Shown piece after piece: positions 18,607 through 27,757 of a DNA stretch of 64,000 nt. The notes under the pieces were generated by a model. That model made no database searches and had not been told where the DNA came from. It was given only the letters and a program-made list of their open reading frames with translations. Within the stretch, counting starts at the first letter, position 1; every line of letters starts with the position of its first letter. The position numbers were made by a program, and so were the translations under genes. This stretch comes from Kitasatospora xanthocidica (GTDB lineage Bacteria > Actinomycetota > Actinomycetes > Streptomycetales > Streptomycetaceae). The stretch is from NCBI RefSeq assembly GCF_014656195.1, contig NZ_BNBY01000001.1, positions 565,148 through 629,147 on the forward strand, in the 5' to 3' direction.

Positions 18607-20454
18607 ATGTTCCGGGAGGCCGCAAGGCGCTCCATGGCCCGGCTGCTGGCGGGGACGATGTCCCTGTCGCTCGCCACGGCCTCCCTGCTGCTCGGGCAGA
18701 CCCCGGCCCACGCGGCCTCCGTCTCGCTGAGCGCGGACGGCTCCAGCTGGGCCGGCCCCGCGATCGACCAGTGGCGGCAGGACGTGTCGCCGCAGGGCAT
18801 CCAGATCAACTTCAACCCGGTCGGCTCGGCGGCCGGCCGCACCCAGTGGTCGATCGGACAGGACGACTTCACCGCCTCCGACGTGCCGTTCCGCTCCGCG
18901 CCGGACACCGGCCTCGGGCAGAACGGCCACGCGAACGGCGGCGGCGACCGGGAGAACCCGGTCTACGGCTTCTCCTACGTCCCGATCACCGCGGGTGGCA
19001 CCACCTTCATGTACAACCTGGTGGTCGGCGGCAAGCAGGTCCGCGACCTGCGGCTGTCCCCGCAGACCATCGTGGACATCTTCACCAACAAGATCACCAA
19101 CTGGAACGACCCGAAGATCACCGCCGACTACGGCAAGGCCCTGCCCAACCTGCAGATCACCCCGGTGATCCGCTCCGACGGCTCCGGCGCCACCGCGCAG
19201 TTCACCCGCTGGATGGAACACACCCACAAGGACCAGTGGGACGCCTACTGCAAGTCGGTCAACGGCGTCAGCTGCGGCGACTACACCGAGTTCTTCCCGC
19301 CCTCCGGCCGGATGACCGCCCAGAACGGCTCCGACGTGGTGGCCGGCTACATCAAGTCCCCCGGCAACCAGGGCACCATCGGCTACGACGAGTACGCCTT
19401 CGCCAAGCGCAGCAACTGGCCGGTCGTGAAGGTGCTCAACGCGGCCGGCTACTACTCGCTGCCGACCGCCTCCAACGTCGCCGTCGCGCTCACCGCCGCC
19501 AGGATCCGCGGCGTGGACGACGGCACCCCGGCGGACGACCCGAACTACCTCCAGCAGAACCTCGACGGCGTCTACAGCATGAACGACCCGCGGGCGTACC
19601 CGATCTCCAGCTACAGCTACCTGATCGTGCCGCGCGCCGGAGCGGCGCAGCCCCCGCCGCCGCGCTTCAACAACGACAAGGGCTCCGCGCTCAGCCGCTT
19701 CCTCTCCTACGTGCTGTGCGAGGGCCAGGGCAAGGCGGACGACCTCGGGTACTCGCCGATCCCGCGCGGCCTGGTCCGCGGCGGACTGCTGCAGACCAAG
19801 TCCATCCCCGGCAACGCCAGCCCGGTCGACCCCAACACCCTCTCCAACTGCGCCAACCCGACCTTCAACGCGGCCGGCGAGCTGACCGTCCTCAAGAACG
19901 CCCCGATGCCCAGCGAGTGCGACAAGCTGGGCGCCCCGCTCAACTGCGTGGTGCAGGGCGGCAAGGCGACGCCGGCCGGCTCCGGCAGCGGCGCGGGCTC
20001 CGGCGGTGCCGGTGGCTCGGGCGGGTCCGGCGGCACCGGTGGTGCGGCGGGCGGTTCCGGCGGCACCGGCGGCTCGGGCGGATCCGGCGGCGGCACCGGG
20101 AACGGCGGCGGCACGGGCGGTGCCGGCACGGGCGGCACCGGTGGGGCCGACGGCGCGGCCGGCGGCGACCCGAACGCGGCCGGCGCCGGCGGTGCCGGTG
20201 ACCCGAACGCGGCCGGCGACGCCGGTGACGGCGCCGGGGACGTGATCGACCCGCAGACCGGCCAGGTGGTCGCCCGCGGCCGCGGCGCCGCCGCCACCGA
20301 GGTGGCGGCCAACGTGGTCGAGGTCAGCGGCAAGCCCGAGGACTGGACGCTGTCCACCCTCACCGCGCTCGAACTGCTCGCCGTGGTGCTCGTCCCGCCG
20401 CTGCTCGGGCGGCGCCTGCTGCGCCGCCGCAACGGCTCGGGCGGCACCTCGTGA
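18607..20454 (+). CDS. PstS-like binding protein with C-terminal membrane anchor
   Basis: The protein has 615 residues. The ATG at 18607 sits seven bases after AGAGGAG and yields a signal peptide ending near TPAHAASV. Residues about 38-430 are a PstS-type domain: [46 protein letters not shown] and the oxyanion loop [16 protein letters not shown] long Gly-rich linker (about 455-545) leads to a transmembrane helix ([16 protein letters not shown]) and a tail of six Arg within ten residues. Usual actinobacterial PstS proteins are lipoproteins, so the C-terminal anchor is unusual. The stop overlaps the start of the pseudo-sortase gene by four bases. Confidence 0.88.
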   Translation: MFREAARRSMARLLAGTMSLSLATASLLLGQTPAHAASVSLSADGSSWAGPAIDQWRQDVSPQGIQINFNPVGSAAGRTQWSIGQDDFTASDVPFRSAPDTGLGQNGHANGGGDRENPVYGFSYVPITAGGTTFMYNLVVGGKQVRDLRLSPQTIVDIFTNKITNWNDPKITADYGKALPNLQITPVIRSDGSGATAQFTRWMEHTHKDQWDAYCKSVNGVSCGDYTEFFPPSGRMTAQNGSDVVAGYIKSPGNQGTIGYDEYAFAKRSNWPVVKVLNAAGYYSLPTASNVAVALTAARIRGVDDGTPADDPNYLQQNLDGVYSMNDPRAYPISSYSYLIVPRAGAAQPPPPRFNNDKGSALSRFLSYVLCEGQGKADDLGYSPIPRGLVRGGLLQTKSIPGNASPVDPNTLSNCANPTFNAAGELTVLKNAPMPSECDKLGAPLNCVVQGGKATPAGSGSGAGSGGAGGSGGSGGTGGAAGGSGGTGGSGGSGGGTGNGGGTGGAGTGGTGGADGAAGGDPNAAGAGGAGDPNAAGDAGDGAGDVIDPQTGQVVARGRGAAATEVAANVVEVSGKPEDWTLSTLTALELLAVVLVPPLLGRRLLRRRNGSGGTS

Positions 20455-21365
20455 CCGCCCCGGTGCTGGAGAAGCCGGCCGGGCGGCCGGCGCCGACCGC
20501 CGCGCCGGAGCCCACGGCCGACGGGCCGGCGCCCGCCCGGCCCGCCGTCCCGCCCGGGCGGCGGCGGTTCCTCCAGGGCGCCTGGGCGGTCAGCCTGGCG
20601 GCCGCGCTGGTACTGGGCTTCGTCGGCTACCTGTTCACGCTCTCGCACGTGCAGGAGCGGCACTACCAGTCCACCGCCTACAAGACCTTCCGGGACCAGC
20701 TGGCCCGGGCCGTCGCCCCGACCGGCGCGGCCGCCGACGGCGACCCGGTGGCGCTGCTGGACATCCCGGCGATCGGCCTGCACCAGGCCGTCGTGGTCGA
20801 GGGCACCACCGGCCGGGACCTGATGCGCGGCCCCGGCCACCGCCGGGACACCGCGCTGCCCGGCCAGCGCGGCGTCGCGGTGGTCTTCGGCCGCGGCGCC
20901 ACCTTCGGCGCCCCGTTCGCCGAGCTGTCCAAGCTGCGGGTCGGCGACAAGATCGAAGCCACCACCGGGCAGGGCAGGTTCACCTACACCGTCAACGTGT
21001 ACGGCGACGGCGACCACCCGATCGCCGACCCGGCCCGCAACCGGATGGTGCTGGTCACCGGGGACTCCGACTGGATCCCCGGCTCCACCGTCATGATCGG
21101 CGCCCGGCTGGAGGGCGAACCCGAGCAGAACCCCGGCGGCCGGCCCGCGACCGTCCCGTACGACAAGGCGCTGGCCGCCGACAAGGGCGCGCTGGCCACC
21201 CTGCAGCTGTGGTCGCTCGCCCTGCTGGGCGCGGTGCTCGGCGCGCTGGTGCTGGCCCGGTACTGGCGGCGCTCGGCCGCCTACCTGAGCCTCGCGCCGG
21301 TGGTCGGCGCGCTGCTCTGGGCGGTCTACGAGAACGCCGCCGCCCTGCTGCCCAACCTCTACTGA
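20451..21365 (+). CDS. Catalytically dead sortase-like membrane protein
   Basis: The protein has 304 residues: a transmembrane helix (about 42-62), a sortase-fold extracellular domain (about 95-225) and two C-terminal helices (about 232-255 and 266-292). The sortase landmarks [15 protein letters not shown] (127-141), [18 protein letters not shown] and the terminal strand VMIGARLEG are intact. The catalytic sites are not: the AGH(R) histidine position reads FGRG (Arg148), the TTC cysteine position reads VTGD (Gly204), and no Arg sits at the usual place before the last strand. It overlaps the anchored PstS-like gene by four bases and precedes pstB by 23, so it is probably a stoichiometric partner of the transporter, not an enzyme. 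Confidence 0.85.
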   Translation: MTAPVLEKPAGRPAPTAAPEPTADGPAPARPAVPPGRRRFLQGAWAVSLAAALVLGFVGYLFTLSHVQERHYQSTAYKTFRDQLARAVAPTGAAADGDPVALLDIPAIGLHQAVVVEGTTGRDLMRGPGHRRDTALPGQRGVAVVFGRGATFGAPFAELSKLRVGDKIEATTGQGRFTYTVNVYGDGDHPIADPARNRMVLVTGDSDWIPGSTVMIGARLEGEPEQNPGGRPATVPYDKALAADKGALATLQLWSLALLGAVLGALVLARYWRRSAAYLSLAPVVGALLWAVYENAAALLPNLY

Positions 21366-21388
21366 CGCGCGCCCGGAGGACCGTACCG

Positions 21389-22321
<933 letters not shown>

Positions 22322-22328
22322 GGCGGTT

Positions 22329-22352
22329 GCCGCAACCTGTCGGAGTTGCGGC
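22329..22352. terminator. Hairpin between convergent pstB and HAD gene
   Basis: Eight-base arms GCCGCAAC / GTTGCGGC flank an eight-base loop in the 51-base space between two convergent genes. Confidence 0.5.
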
Positions 22353-22372
22353 CGGGGGAGCTAGCGGCCCGG

Positions 22373-23218
22373 TCAGCCGAGGCCGAGCAGCTCCTCCAGG
22401 ACTGCCGCGACGCCGTCCTGCTCGTTGCTCACCGTGTGCAGCGGCACCGCCGCCAGCACCTGCGGGTGGGCGTTGGCGACGGCGTACGCGGTGCCGGCCC
22501 AGGCCAGCATCTCCAGGTCGTTCGGCATGTCGCCGAAGGCCACCACCTCGCCGCGGTCGATCCCGTGCCCGGCGCACCAGCGGGCCAGCGTGCTGGCCTT
22601 GGTGACGCCGGGCGCGCTGATCTCCAGCAGCGGGATCGGCGCCGAGCGGGTGATCTCCGCCAGGTGCCCGGCGGCCGACCGGGCCTCGGTGAGGAAGGTG
22701 TCCGGGTCGAGCTCCGGATGCTTGGCCAGCAGCTTGAACAGGCCCCGGACCGGTCCGCCGGCCCCCAGCAGCTCCTCCGCCGGGCCGATCGCGTGCTCCA
22801 GGTCGTCGCCCCACATCGGCACCACGTAGTCGGGCTCGCGGGCCCAGCCGTCCGGGTACTCGAAGGCGAACGCCGTCCCGGGCAGCTTGGCCCGCAGCAC
22901 CTCGACCACCGCCAGCGTGGTCTCCACCGGCAGCGGGAACGACTCCAGCAGCTCCCCGCGCCGCACGTCCACCACCGCGCCGCCGTTCGAGCAGATCGCC
23001 ACCCCGTGGCCGCCGATGTGCGGGCTCACCTGCTGCATCCAGCGCGGCGGCCGCCCGGTCACGAACACCACCTGCACCCCGGCCGCCTCGGCCGCCGCCA
23101 GCGCCGCGGCGGTGCGGTCGGTCACGGTGCCGCCGGAGCAGAGCAGGGTGCCGTCCAGGTCGGTGGCGATCAGGCGGGGAGCGGTACGGGGTTCGGTCAC
23201 CGGTCCATCTTCGCCCAT
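22373..23218 (-). CDS. Cof-type HAD phosphatase
   Basis: A 281-residue HAD-superfamily hydrolase of the Cof/YkrA type. Motif I is IATDLDGTLL (nucleophile and acid Asp), motif II is VFVTGRP, and the C-terminal motif IV is VAFGDMPNDLEML. The cap follows the type-IIB layout. Such enzymes dephosphorylate sugar phosphates or FMN/PLP; the substrate cannot be read from sequence. The GTG seven codons in (position 23200) is an equally plausible start. It is paralogous to the HAD gene at 42269-43126. Confidence 0.88.
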   Translation of the reverse strand: MGEDGPVTEPRTAPRLIATDLDGTLLCSGGTVTDRTAAALAAAEAAGVQVVFVTGRPPRWMQQVSPHIGGHGVAICSNGGAVVDVRRGELLESFPLPVETTLAVVEVLRAKLPGTAFAFEYPDGWAREPDYVVPMWGDDLEHAIGPAEELLGAGGPVRGLFKLLAKHPELDPDTFLTEARSAAGHLAEITRSAPIPLLEISAPGVTKASTLARWCAGHGIDRGEVVAFGDMPNDLEMLAWAGTAYAVANAHPQVLAAVPLHTVSNEQDGVAAVLEELLGLG

Positions 23219-23395
23219 CGGCGCCGCCGGGTCACCGGCACGGTCGGGGACCGGCCGAGGGTCCGCGCCGGGCGCCGGGCGGGGCCGATCCGGCCCTTCG
23301 TGCGCCGTTTCCGGCCGAACCGCCCCGGCCCGGGGTGTCCCGGCCCCGTACGGCGGGCAGGACTGCCCACGGCCACCCCGTCGGCAGGAAGAGCC

Positions 23396-23590
23396 ATGCC
23401 CACTCGCCAGCTCCGTGCCCAGCCGCCCCCGACCGCCCGCCCCGGCCCCGGCTCCGGCGGCCCGGACGCGACCGACACCTCACGCGACCCGGTCCTGCTC
23501 GGTGACGTCCTCTTCCACACCCTCGCGGACCTCGCCCGCCGCACCGAGGCCCCCGCCCTCCCGGCCCAGCGCACCCGCCCGCACCCGTAG
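23396..23590 (+). CDS. Possible 64-residue Pro-rich small protein
   Basis: The ATG at 23396 follows GGCAGGAAGAGCC. The product is Pro/Thr/Arg-rich with a central DPVLLGDVLFHTLADLARRTEA helix-like segment. No family is recognised. A strong bidirectional hairpin follows 30 bases later, which supports a transcribed unit. In such GC-rich sequence a spurious frame is also possible. Confidence 0.4.
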   Translation: MPTRQLRAQPPPTARPGPGSGGPDATDTSRDPVLLGDVLFHTLADLARRTEAPALPAQRTRPHP

Positions 23591-23620
23591 CGGCGTGGTG
23601 ATCGGCACCGGGAACGCCGA

Positions 23621-23661
23621 GGGCCTCCCGGCAGCTCGCGGTGCGAGCTCCCGGGAGGCCC
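23621..23661. terminator. Bidirectional hairpin between small ORF and S53 peptidase
   Basis: A 19-base imperfect stem (GGGCCTCCCGG with AGCTCGC, interrupted by single-base mismatches) faces its complement at 23643-23661 around a short loop. It lies between converging genes. Confidence 0.75.
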
Positions 23662-23685
23662 CTTTCACGGATGCCGGGCGGTGTC

Positions 23686-26355
23686 CTAGCGGAGCGCCAG
23701 CGACAGGGCCGTCGCGTTGTAGCTGTTGACGGGCAGCGCCGCGTCGTACCAGACGCCACCGGCGCTGTGCACCTCGTGCACCTGGTTGTCCTCGACCGCC
23801 TCGATGACGCGCTCGCCGGCCTTGGTGATCTTCGCCGACAGGGCGGTGATGCCCGTGACGCCGGGGATCACGCCGTCGTGCCAGCCGTCGGAGGCGCTGT
23901 AGACCTCGTGCAGCTGGTTGTTCTTGACGCCCGCGATGACGCGGTCACCGTTGCCGTTGAAGTTGAAGCTGAGCGCGGTGATGCCGCCCAGGCCCGGGAT
24001 CACGCCGTCGTGCCAGCCGTCGGCCGCGCTGTAGACCTCGTGCAGCTCGCCGCCCTTGATGGCCTCGATGACGCGGGCGCCGGAGGGGCTGTAGGAGAAG
24101 CTGAGCGCGGTGATGCCGTCCAGACCGGGGATCACGCCGTCGTGCCAGCCGTCCGGCGCGCTGTACACCTCGTGCAGCTGGCCGTTCTTGATGGCCTCGA
24201 TGACGCGGTCGCCCGAGGGGCTGTAGGAGAAGCTCATCGCGGTGATGCCGTCCAGGCCCGGGATCACGCCGTCGTGCCAGCCGGTGGCGTCGGTGTAGAT
24301 CTCGTGCAGCTGGCCGTTCTCGATCGCCTCGATCACCCGCGCTCCGGAGGAGTTGTAGGTGAAGCTCAGCGCGCTGACGCCGGTGACGCCGGGGACGATG
24401 CCGTCGTGCCAGCCGGTGCCGTCGGTGTAGACCTCGTGCAGCTGGCCGTTCTCGGCGACCTCGATGGTCCGGTTGGTGCCGGAGGCCGGCGGGCAGAGCA
24501 GGCCCATCACCTTGCGGGCGTCGGGGGTGCCCATGCCGGTGGCCATGTCGTAGCCGGAGCCGGCCTGGTACAGGCCGCCCTGGATGCCGATGTCGTTGTT
24601 GCCGGAGGTGACGTCCCGGAGCGGGTTGAGGCCGTTCTTCGCGGCCCAGTAGAACGCCGGGGCGATGAAGCCGACCCGGTCGGAGCAGCTGCCCGGGCCG
24701 TTCTGGTGCGCCACGATGGCGGCCCAGAGCGGGGCGGAGGCGCTGGTGCCGCCGAGGATCGTCCAGGTGTTGGCACCGGTGGCGATCATGTAGCCGGTCG
24801 ACGGGTCGGCGTCGGCGGCCACGTCGGGGACCTGGCGGCAGGCGGTGCCGGCCGCGGCCTGGCAGTTGGTGGTGGTGTACCCGGGGCCGGTGAAGCCGGC
24901 CTGGTACGAGCCGTTGCTGCCGAGCGACCAGCGGGAGACGCCGCCGCCGCTCGCACCGCCGTGGCTGTTCCACACCGACTCGGAGATGGTGCCGGTGGTG
25001 TCGCGCAGGGTGGTGCCGCCGACACCGGTGACGTACGGCTGGCTGGCCGGGTCGGAGGTGCTCAGCGCGTTGGTGATGTTCGTCGGCGCGCCGGCGTTCT
25101 TCAGGTAGTTGCAGCCGCTGGAGCCGTCGTCACCGGAGGCCGCCAGCACGGTCTGGCCCTGCGTCGCGGCCTGGACGAAGATGTCCGACTCCGCCTGCAG
25201 GTCGCTGGTGGCCATCACCTGGTCGCAGACGCCCCAGCTGGTGGTGACCACCTGGGCGAGGTTGTCCGTGACGATCTTGCGGTAGGTGTTCTGGATGTCC
25301 GCCTGGGTGGCCTTCGCGGCGTCCGGGCCCTGGTAGACCAGCACGTTCGCGCGGGGCGCGAGACCGATGACGGTGTCGAGGTCCAGCGCCGTCTCGACGC
25401 CGACGCCGGTGTCGGTCGGCGCGGCCTGGACACCCGCGTTGACCTTGACCCGCTGCACCGAGGCGTTGGTGCCGACGCAGGACTGGTAGGTGTTCAGCGC
25501 CGCGTCGGAGTACTCCTCCAGCGCGAAGACGGCGACCGTCGTGCCGGCGCCCCCGTCGGCCATCGGCTCCAGGCCGTAGGCGCTGGCGAGCATGTGGGGG
25601 CTGAAGTAGTCGTGGGCGTCGACCTTGCCCGGGAACTGCGACGTCGCGCCCGCGCACAGCGCGGGGTAGTTCATGGGCATCCCGGTGCCGTTCGGCACGG
25701 GAGCGGTGAGCGGGCCGGGCTTGCCGGTGGCCCCGACCACGTGGTTGCTGTGCGCCTGGGCCAGCGTGTTGAAGCCGACGACGCCGGTGATCGCCCCGGC
25801 CACGTCGGAACGCACCGAGGGGGCCGTGGTGTTCAGGAATCCGGTCCGGCCGTCGGCCGTCCGGTAACCGGCCAGGTCCACGTCGAAGGCCTGCTTGGCC
25901 TGGGCGACGGTGGTGGAGACCGGGATGGTCAGGCCGTCGTCCTCGACGCCCCCCGGCTTCAGACCCTGGGCCGTCAGAGCCTGCTTGACCTTGGCGACGG
26001 TGGCCTGGTCGGCACCGAAGCGCTGCGCGAACTCACCGGTCTTCAGGAAGCGGTGGTACAGCGGCGAGGTCTTGTCGGTCACCGCCGCGGCGAGCGCCTT
26101 GGCACCGGCCTCGTCGCGGGGCTTCAGGTGCACGCTCAGCTGCACCGGGGTGTCGTCCGCCGGGGCGCCGGTCTTGACGGCGTCGCTCGGCGCGGTCGGC
26201 ACGGTGCCGACGCGCTGGGTCGTCGGTGCGTCGGCCTGAGCCGCCGGCAGGCCCGCGCAGGTGACCAGGGCAGCGGTGGCTATGGCCAGGATGGCCGTCC
26301 TGGACAGCGGATTCGCCGTCCAGGACAACCGGGCGTGTGGCGTCGGATGGGACAT
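23686..26355 (-). CDS. Secreted S53 (sedolisin) peptidase with six-repeat C-terminal domain
   Basis: The protein has 889 residues from the ATG at 26355, preceded by GGGGGGAG. A signal peptide ends at GLPAAQADAP. A pro-kumamolisin domain (about 45-190, including PLYHRFLKTGEFAQRFGA) precedes the catalytic domain. The sedolisin Glu/Asp pair is E321 and D325 (VETALDLD), the oxyanion region is SGDDGSSGC, and the catalytic Ser538 is in GGTSASAP. The Ca2+ site is around DVTSGNND and AGSGYDMATGMGTP. Residues about 629-889 are six tandem 44-residue repeats. The role is inferred as an extracellular acid-type peptidase with a carbohydrate- or surface-binding tail. Confidence 0.93.
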   Translation of the reverse strand: MSHPTPHARLSWTANPLSRTAILAIATAALVTCAGLPAAQADAPTTQRVGTVPTAPSDAVKTGAPADDTPVQLSVHLKPRDEAGAKALAAAVTDKTSPLYHRFLKTGEFAQRFGADQATVAKVKQALTAQGLKPGGVEDDGLTIPVSTTVAQAKQAFDVDLAGYRTADGRTGFLNTTAPSVRSDVAGAITGVVGFNTLAQAHSNHVVGATGKPGPLTAPVPNGTGMPMNYPALCAGATSQFPGKVDAHDYFSPHMLASAYGLEPMADGGAGTTVAVFALEEYSDAALNTYQSCVGTNASVQRVKVNAGVQAAPTDTGVGVETALDLDTVIGLAPRANVLVYQGPDAAKATQADIQNTYRKIVTDNLAQVVTTSWGVCDQVMATSDLQAESDIFVQAATQGQTVLAASGDDGSSGCNYLKNAGAPTNITNALSTSDPASQPYVTGVGGTTLRDTTGTISESVWNSHGGASGGGVSRWSLGSNGSYQAGFTGPGYTTTNCQAAAGTACRQVPDVAADADPSTGYMIATGANTWTILGGTSASAPLWAAIVAHQNGPGSCSDRVGFIAPAFYWAAKNGLNPLRDVTSGNNDIGIQGGLYQAGSGYDMATGMGTPDARKVMGLLCPPASGTNRTIEVAENGQLHEVYTDGTGWHDGIVPGVTGVSALSFTYNSSGARVIEAIENGQLHEIYTDATGWHDGVIPGLDGITAMSFSYSPSGDRVIEAIKNGQLHEVYSAPDGWHDGVIPGLDGITALSFSYSPSGARVIEAIKGGELHEVYSAADGWHDGVIPGLGGITALSFNFNGNGDRVIAGVKNNQLHEVYSASDGWHDGVIPGVTGITALSAKITKAGERVIEAVEDNQVHEVHSAGGVWYDAALPVNSYNATALSLALR
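23689..24471 (-). repeat. Six 132-bp coding repeats (44-residue propeller-like units)
   Basis: Six in-register units begin with R(T/V)I and share N-x-QLHEVY, GWHDGVIPG and ITALSF; five are exactly 44 codons and the last is 41. Units 2-5 are nearly identical, implying recent duplication or conversion. Six blades of this size fit a six-bladed propeller lectin of the AAL/RSL or PLL type. This is inferred from spacing only. Confidence 0.85.
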
Positions 26356-26517
26356 CCGCGCTCCCCCCAATTTGATGATCCGATGGACTCTCGAACGACA
26401 GTCCGACGGGTGTTCTATCAGGCCCTGCCGACAGCTCCGAAATCAATTACCCGCACCGCTCCGACCAGGGGTCGGCGGTCCTTCCCCGGACCGTCCGCGG
26501 TCGCGTGCACCGCCCGC

Positions 26518-26910
26518 TCAGGCGGCGGCCGGGGCGGGGCGCTCGCGCAGGAGGAGGACGGCGTTCAGGGCGACCGCCGCGGCGGTGAGGCCGTGCACGC
26601 CGAACGCGGTGGCGGCAGACCCGTGGTTGCCCAGGACCGTCAGCATGTCGGTGACGGGCGCGAAGGTGAGCCCCAGCAGCATCCAGCCGGCGGCCCTGCG
26701 GTGACCGGTCAGCAGGAGGGCGAGGAGGCCCAGGCCGGTCGCGACGTCGCGCCCGCCCTTGACGGTGAGGAAGCCCGTGCCCTCGTGCCGCGGCCAGCTC
26801 GGCAGGCCGAATCCGGCCGCGGACCCCTGGGGGTCCAGCAGGTAGATGACGCCGATGTACAGGACGAACAGGACGCTCAGGACGGTGAGGACGGTGGTGA
26901 AGCGCTTCAT
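26518..26910 (-). CDS. DUF4267 small membrane protein
   Basis: The protein has 130 residues with four predicted transmembrane helices. The start is the ATG at 26910 after AGGAAAGCC. The motif GFGLP followed by LTVKGGRDVATGLGLLALL fits DUF4267, a small integral membrane family of unknown function. It is downstream of the hemerythrin gene on the same strand, separated by a GC repeat. Confidence 0.8.
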   Translation of the reverse strand: MKRFTTVLTVLSVLFVLYIGVIYLLDPQGSAAGFGLPSWPRHEGTGFLTVKGGRDVATGLGLLALLLTGHRRAAGWMLLGLTFAPVTDMLTVLGNHGSAATAFGVHGLTAAAVALNAVLLLRERPAPAAA

Positions 26911-26952
26911 GGCTTTCCTGTCTTTCAGTGCGGAGGGGTTGGTCCGGGCGGA

Positions 26953-27008
26953 GGGGCGGTCGGGGCGGTTCGGGCGGGGGCGGTCGGGGCGGTTCGGGCG
27001 GGGGCGGT
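26953..27008. repeat. 24-bp direct repeat, 2.3 copies
   Basis: The unit at 26953-26976 is repeated exactly at 26977-27000. A third partial copy runs into the stop codon of the hemerythrin gene. Confidence 0.85.
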
Positions 27009-27673
27009 CAGCCGCGGACACGGCGGGTGGCGCGGGCGTACCGCGCGCGGCCGACGGCGTGCCAGAGCAGTCGGGCGGGGAGCGGCAGGCCGCCGAGGAG
27101 CGCCGAGCGTTCGGCCGGACCGGCCTCCTCCAGGACCATGCCGAGGAAGAACAGCAGCTTGGGCTTGGGCGTGTGGGCCAGGAAGTGCTCGCCCATCGCG
27201 TTCCACTCGTGCGGCCACAAGTGCCGTGCCGCGAGCGGGAGCAGCGAGGTCTCCTCCTCGTCCAGGTGCTCGACGAGGACCGCGTGGTGCTCGGCGAGGG
27301 CAGCCGTGAGCGTGTCGCGTTCCGCCTCTCCGGCCGCCGGCTCCCAGGCGGCCAGGGCGGTGCCGGCCGCCGCGAGGGTGGCGGCGACGCGTTCGTGCTG
27401 GGCCTCCATCCGCAGGACGAGGTCGGCTTCGAGGTCGACCCTGGCCAGCAGGGGAGGCCACAGGAACGCGTCCTCGCCGTGGTGGTGGTTGGTCAGGCCG
27501 AGCCGGTAGTCGCGGAAGTGGTCCGCCAGCACGCGGGCGCGGGCGGTGTCCCCGGGGGCCACGGCGGCGACCAGCTCGACCAGCAGTCGTGACTCGCGGC
27601 GCAGGCCGCGGTGGACGACCACCATCTCCCGGGTGTTCGGGCGGTTCTGTACGGGTGCGTTCTCGGTGTCCAT
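27008..27673 (-). CDS. Hemerythrin-domain protein
   Basis: A 221-residue four-helix-bundle protein with the HHE cation-binding pattern. The metal ligands are apparent in NHHHGEDAFLWPPLL, in the helix MEAQHERVAATL and in LAEHHAVLVEHLDEEETSLLPLA. Actinobacterial members bind a diiron centre and respond to oxygen, NO or peroxide. A C-terminal hydrophobic segment (LLFFLGMVLEEAG, LPLPARLLWHAVGRARY) resembles many Streptomyces hemerythrin-like proteins. It is divergent from the AfsR-like regulator with 84 bases between starts, so shared control is plausible. Confidence 0.87.
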   Translation of the reverse strand: MDTENAPVQNRPNTREMVVVHRGLRRESRLLVELVAAVAPGDTARARVLADHFRDYRLGLTNHHHGEDAFLWPPLLARVDLEADLVLRMEAQHERVAATLAAAGTALAAWEPAAGEAERDTLTAALAEHHAVLVEHLDEEETSLLPLAARHLWPHEWNAMGEHFLAHTPKPKLLFFLGMVLEEAGPAERSALLGGLPLPARLLWHAVGRARYARATRRVRG

Positions 27674-27757
27674 GCGAGAAGGCTCGCCAGGGGCTCCTGG
27701 AGGGCGTTTGGAAGCGACTTGGAGGAAGGCCGTCCGGCGGCGGGCGGGCCGTCTACG

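Noticed and set aside
20451-21365. Active class E sortase
   Set aside because: The catalytic His, Cys and Arg positions are all substituted.
23689-24471. Non-coding tandem repeat or mobile element
   Set aside because: The 132-bp period is in frame and encodes protein units of the S53 peptidase.
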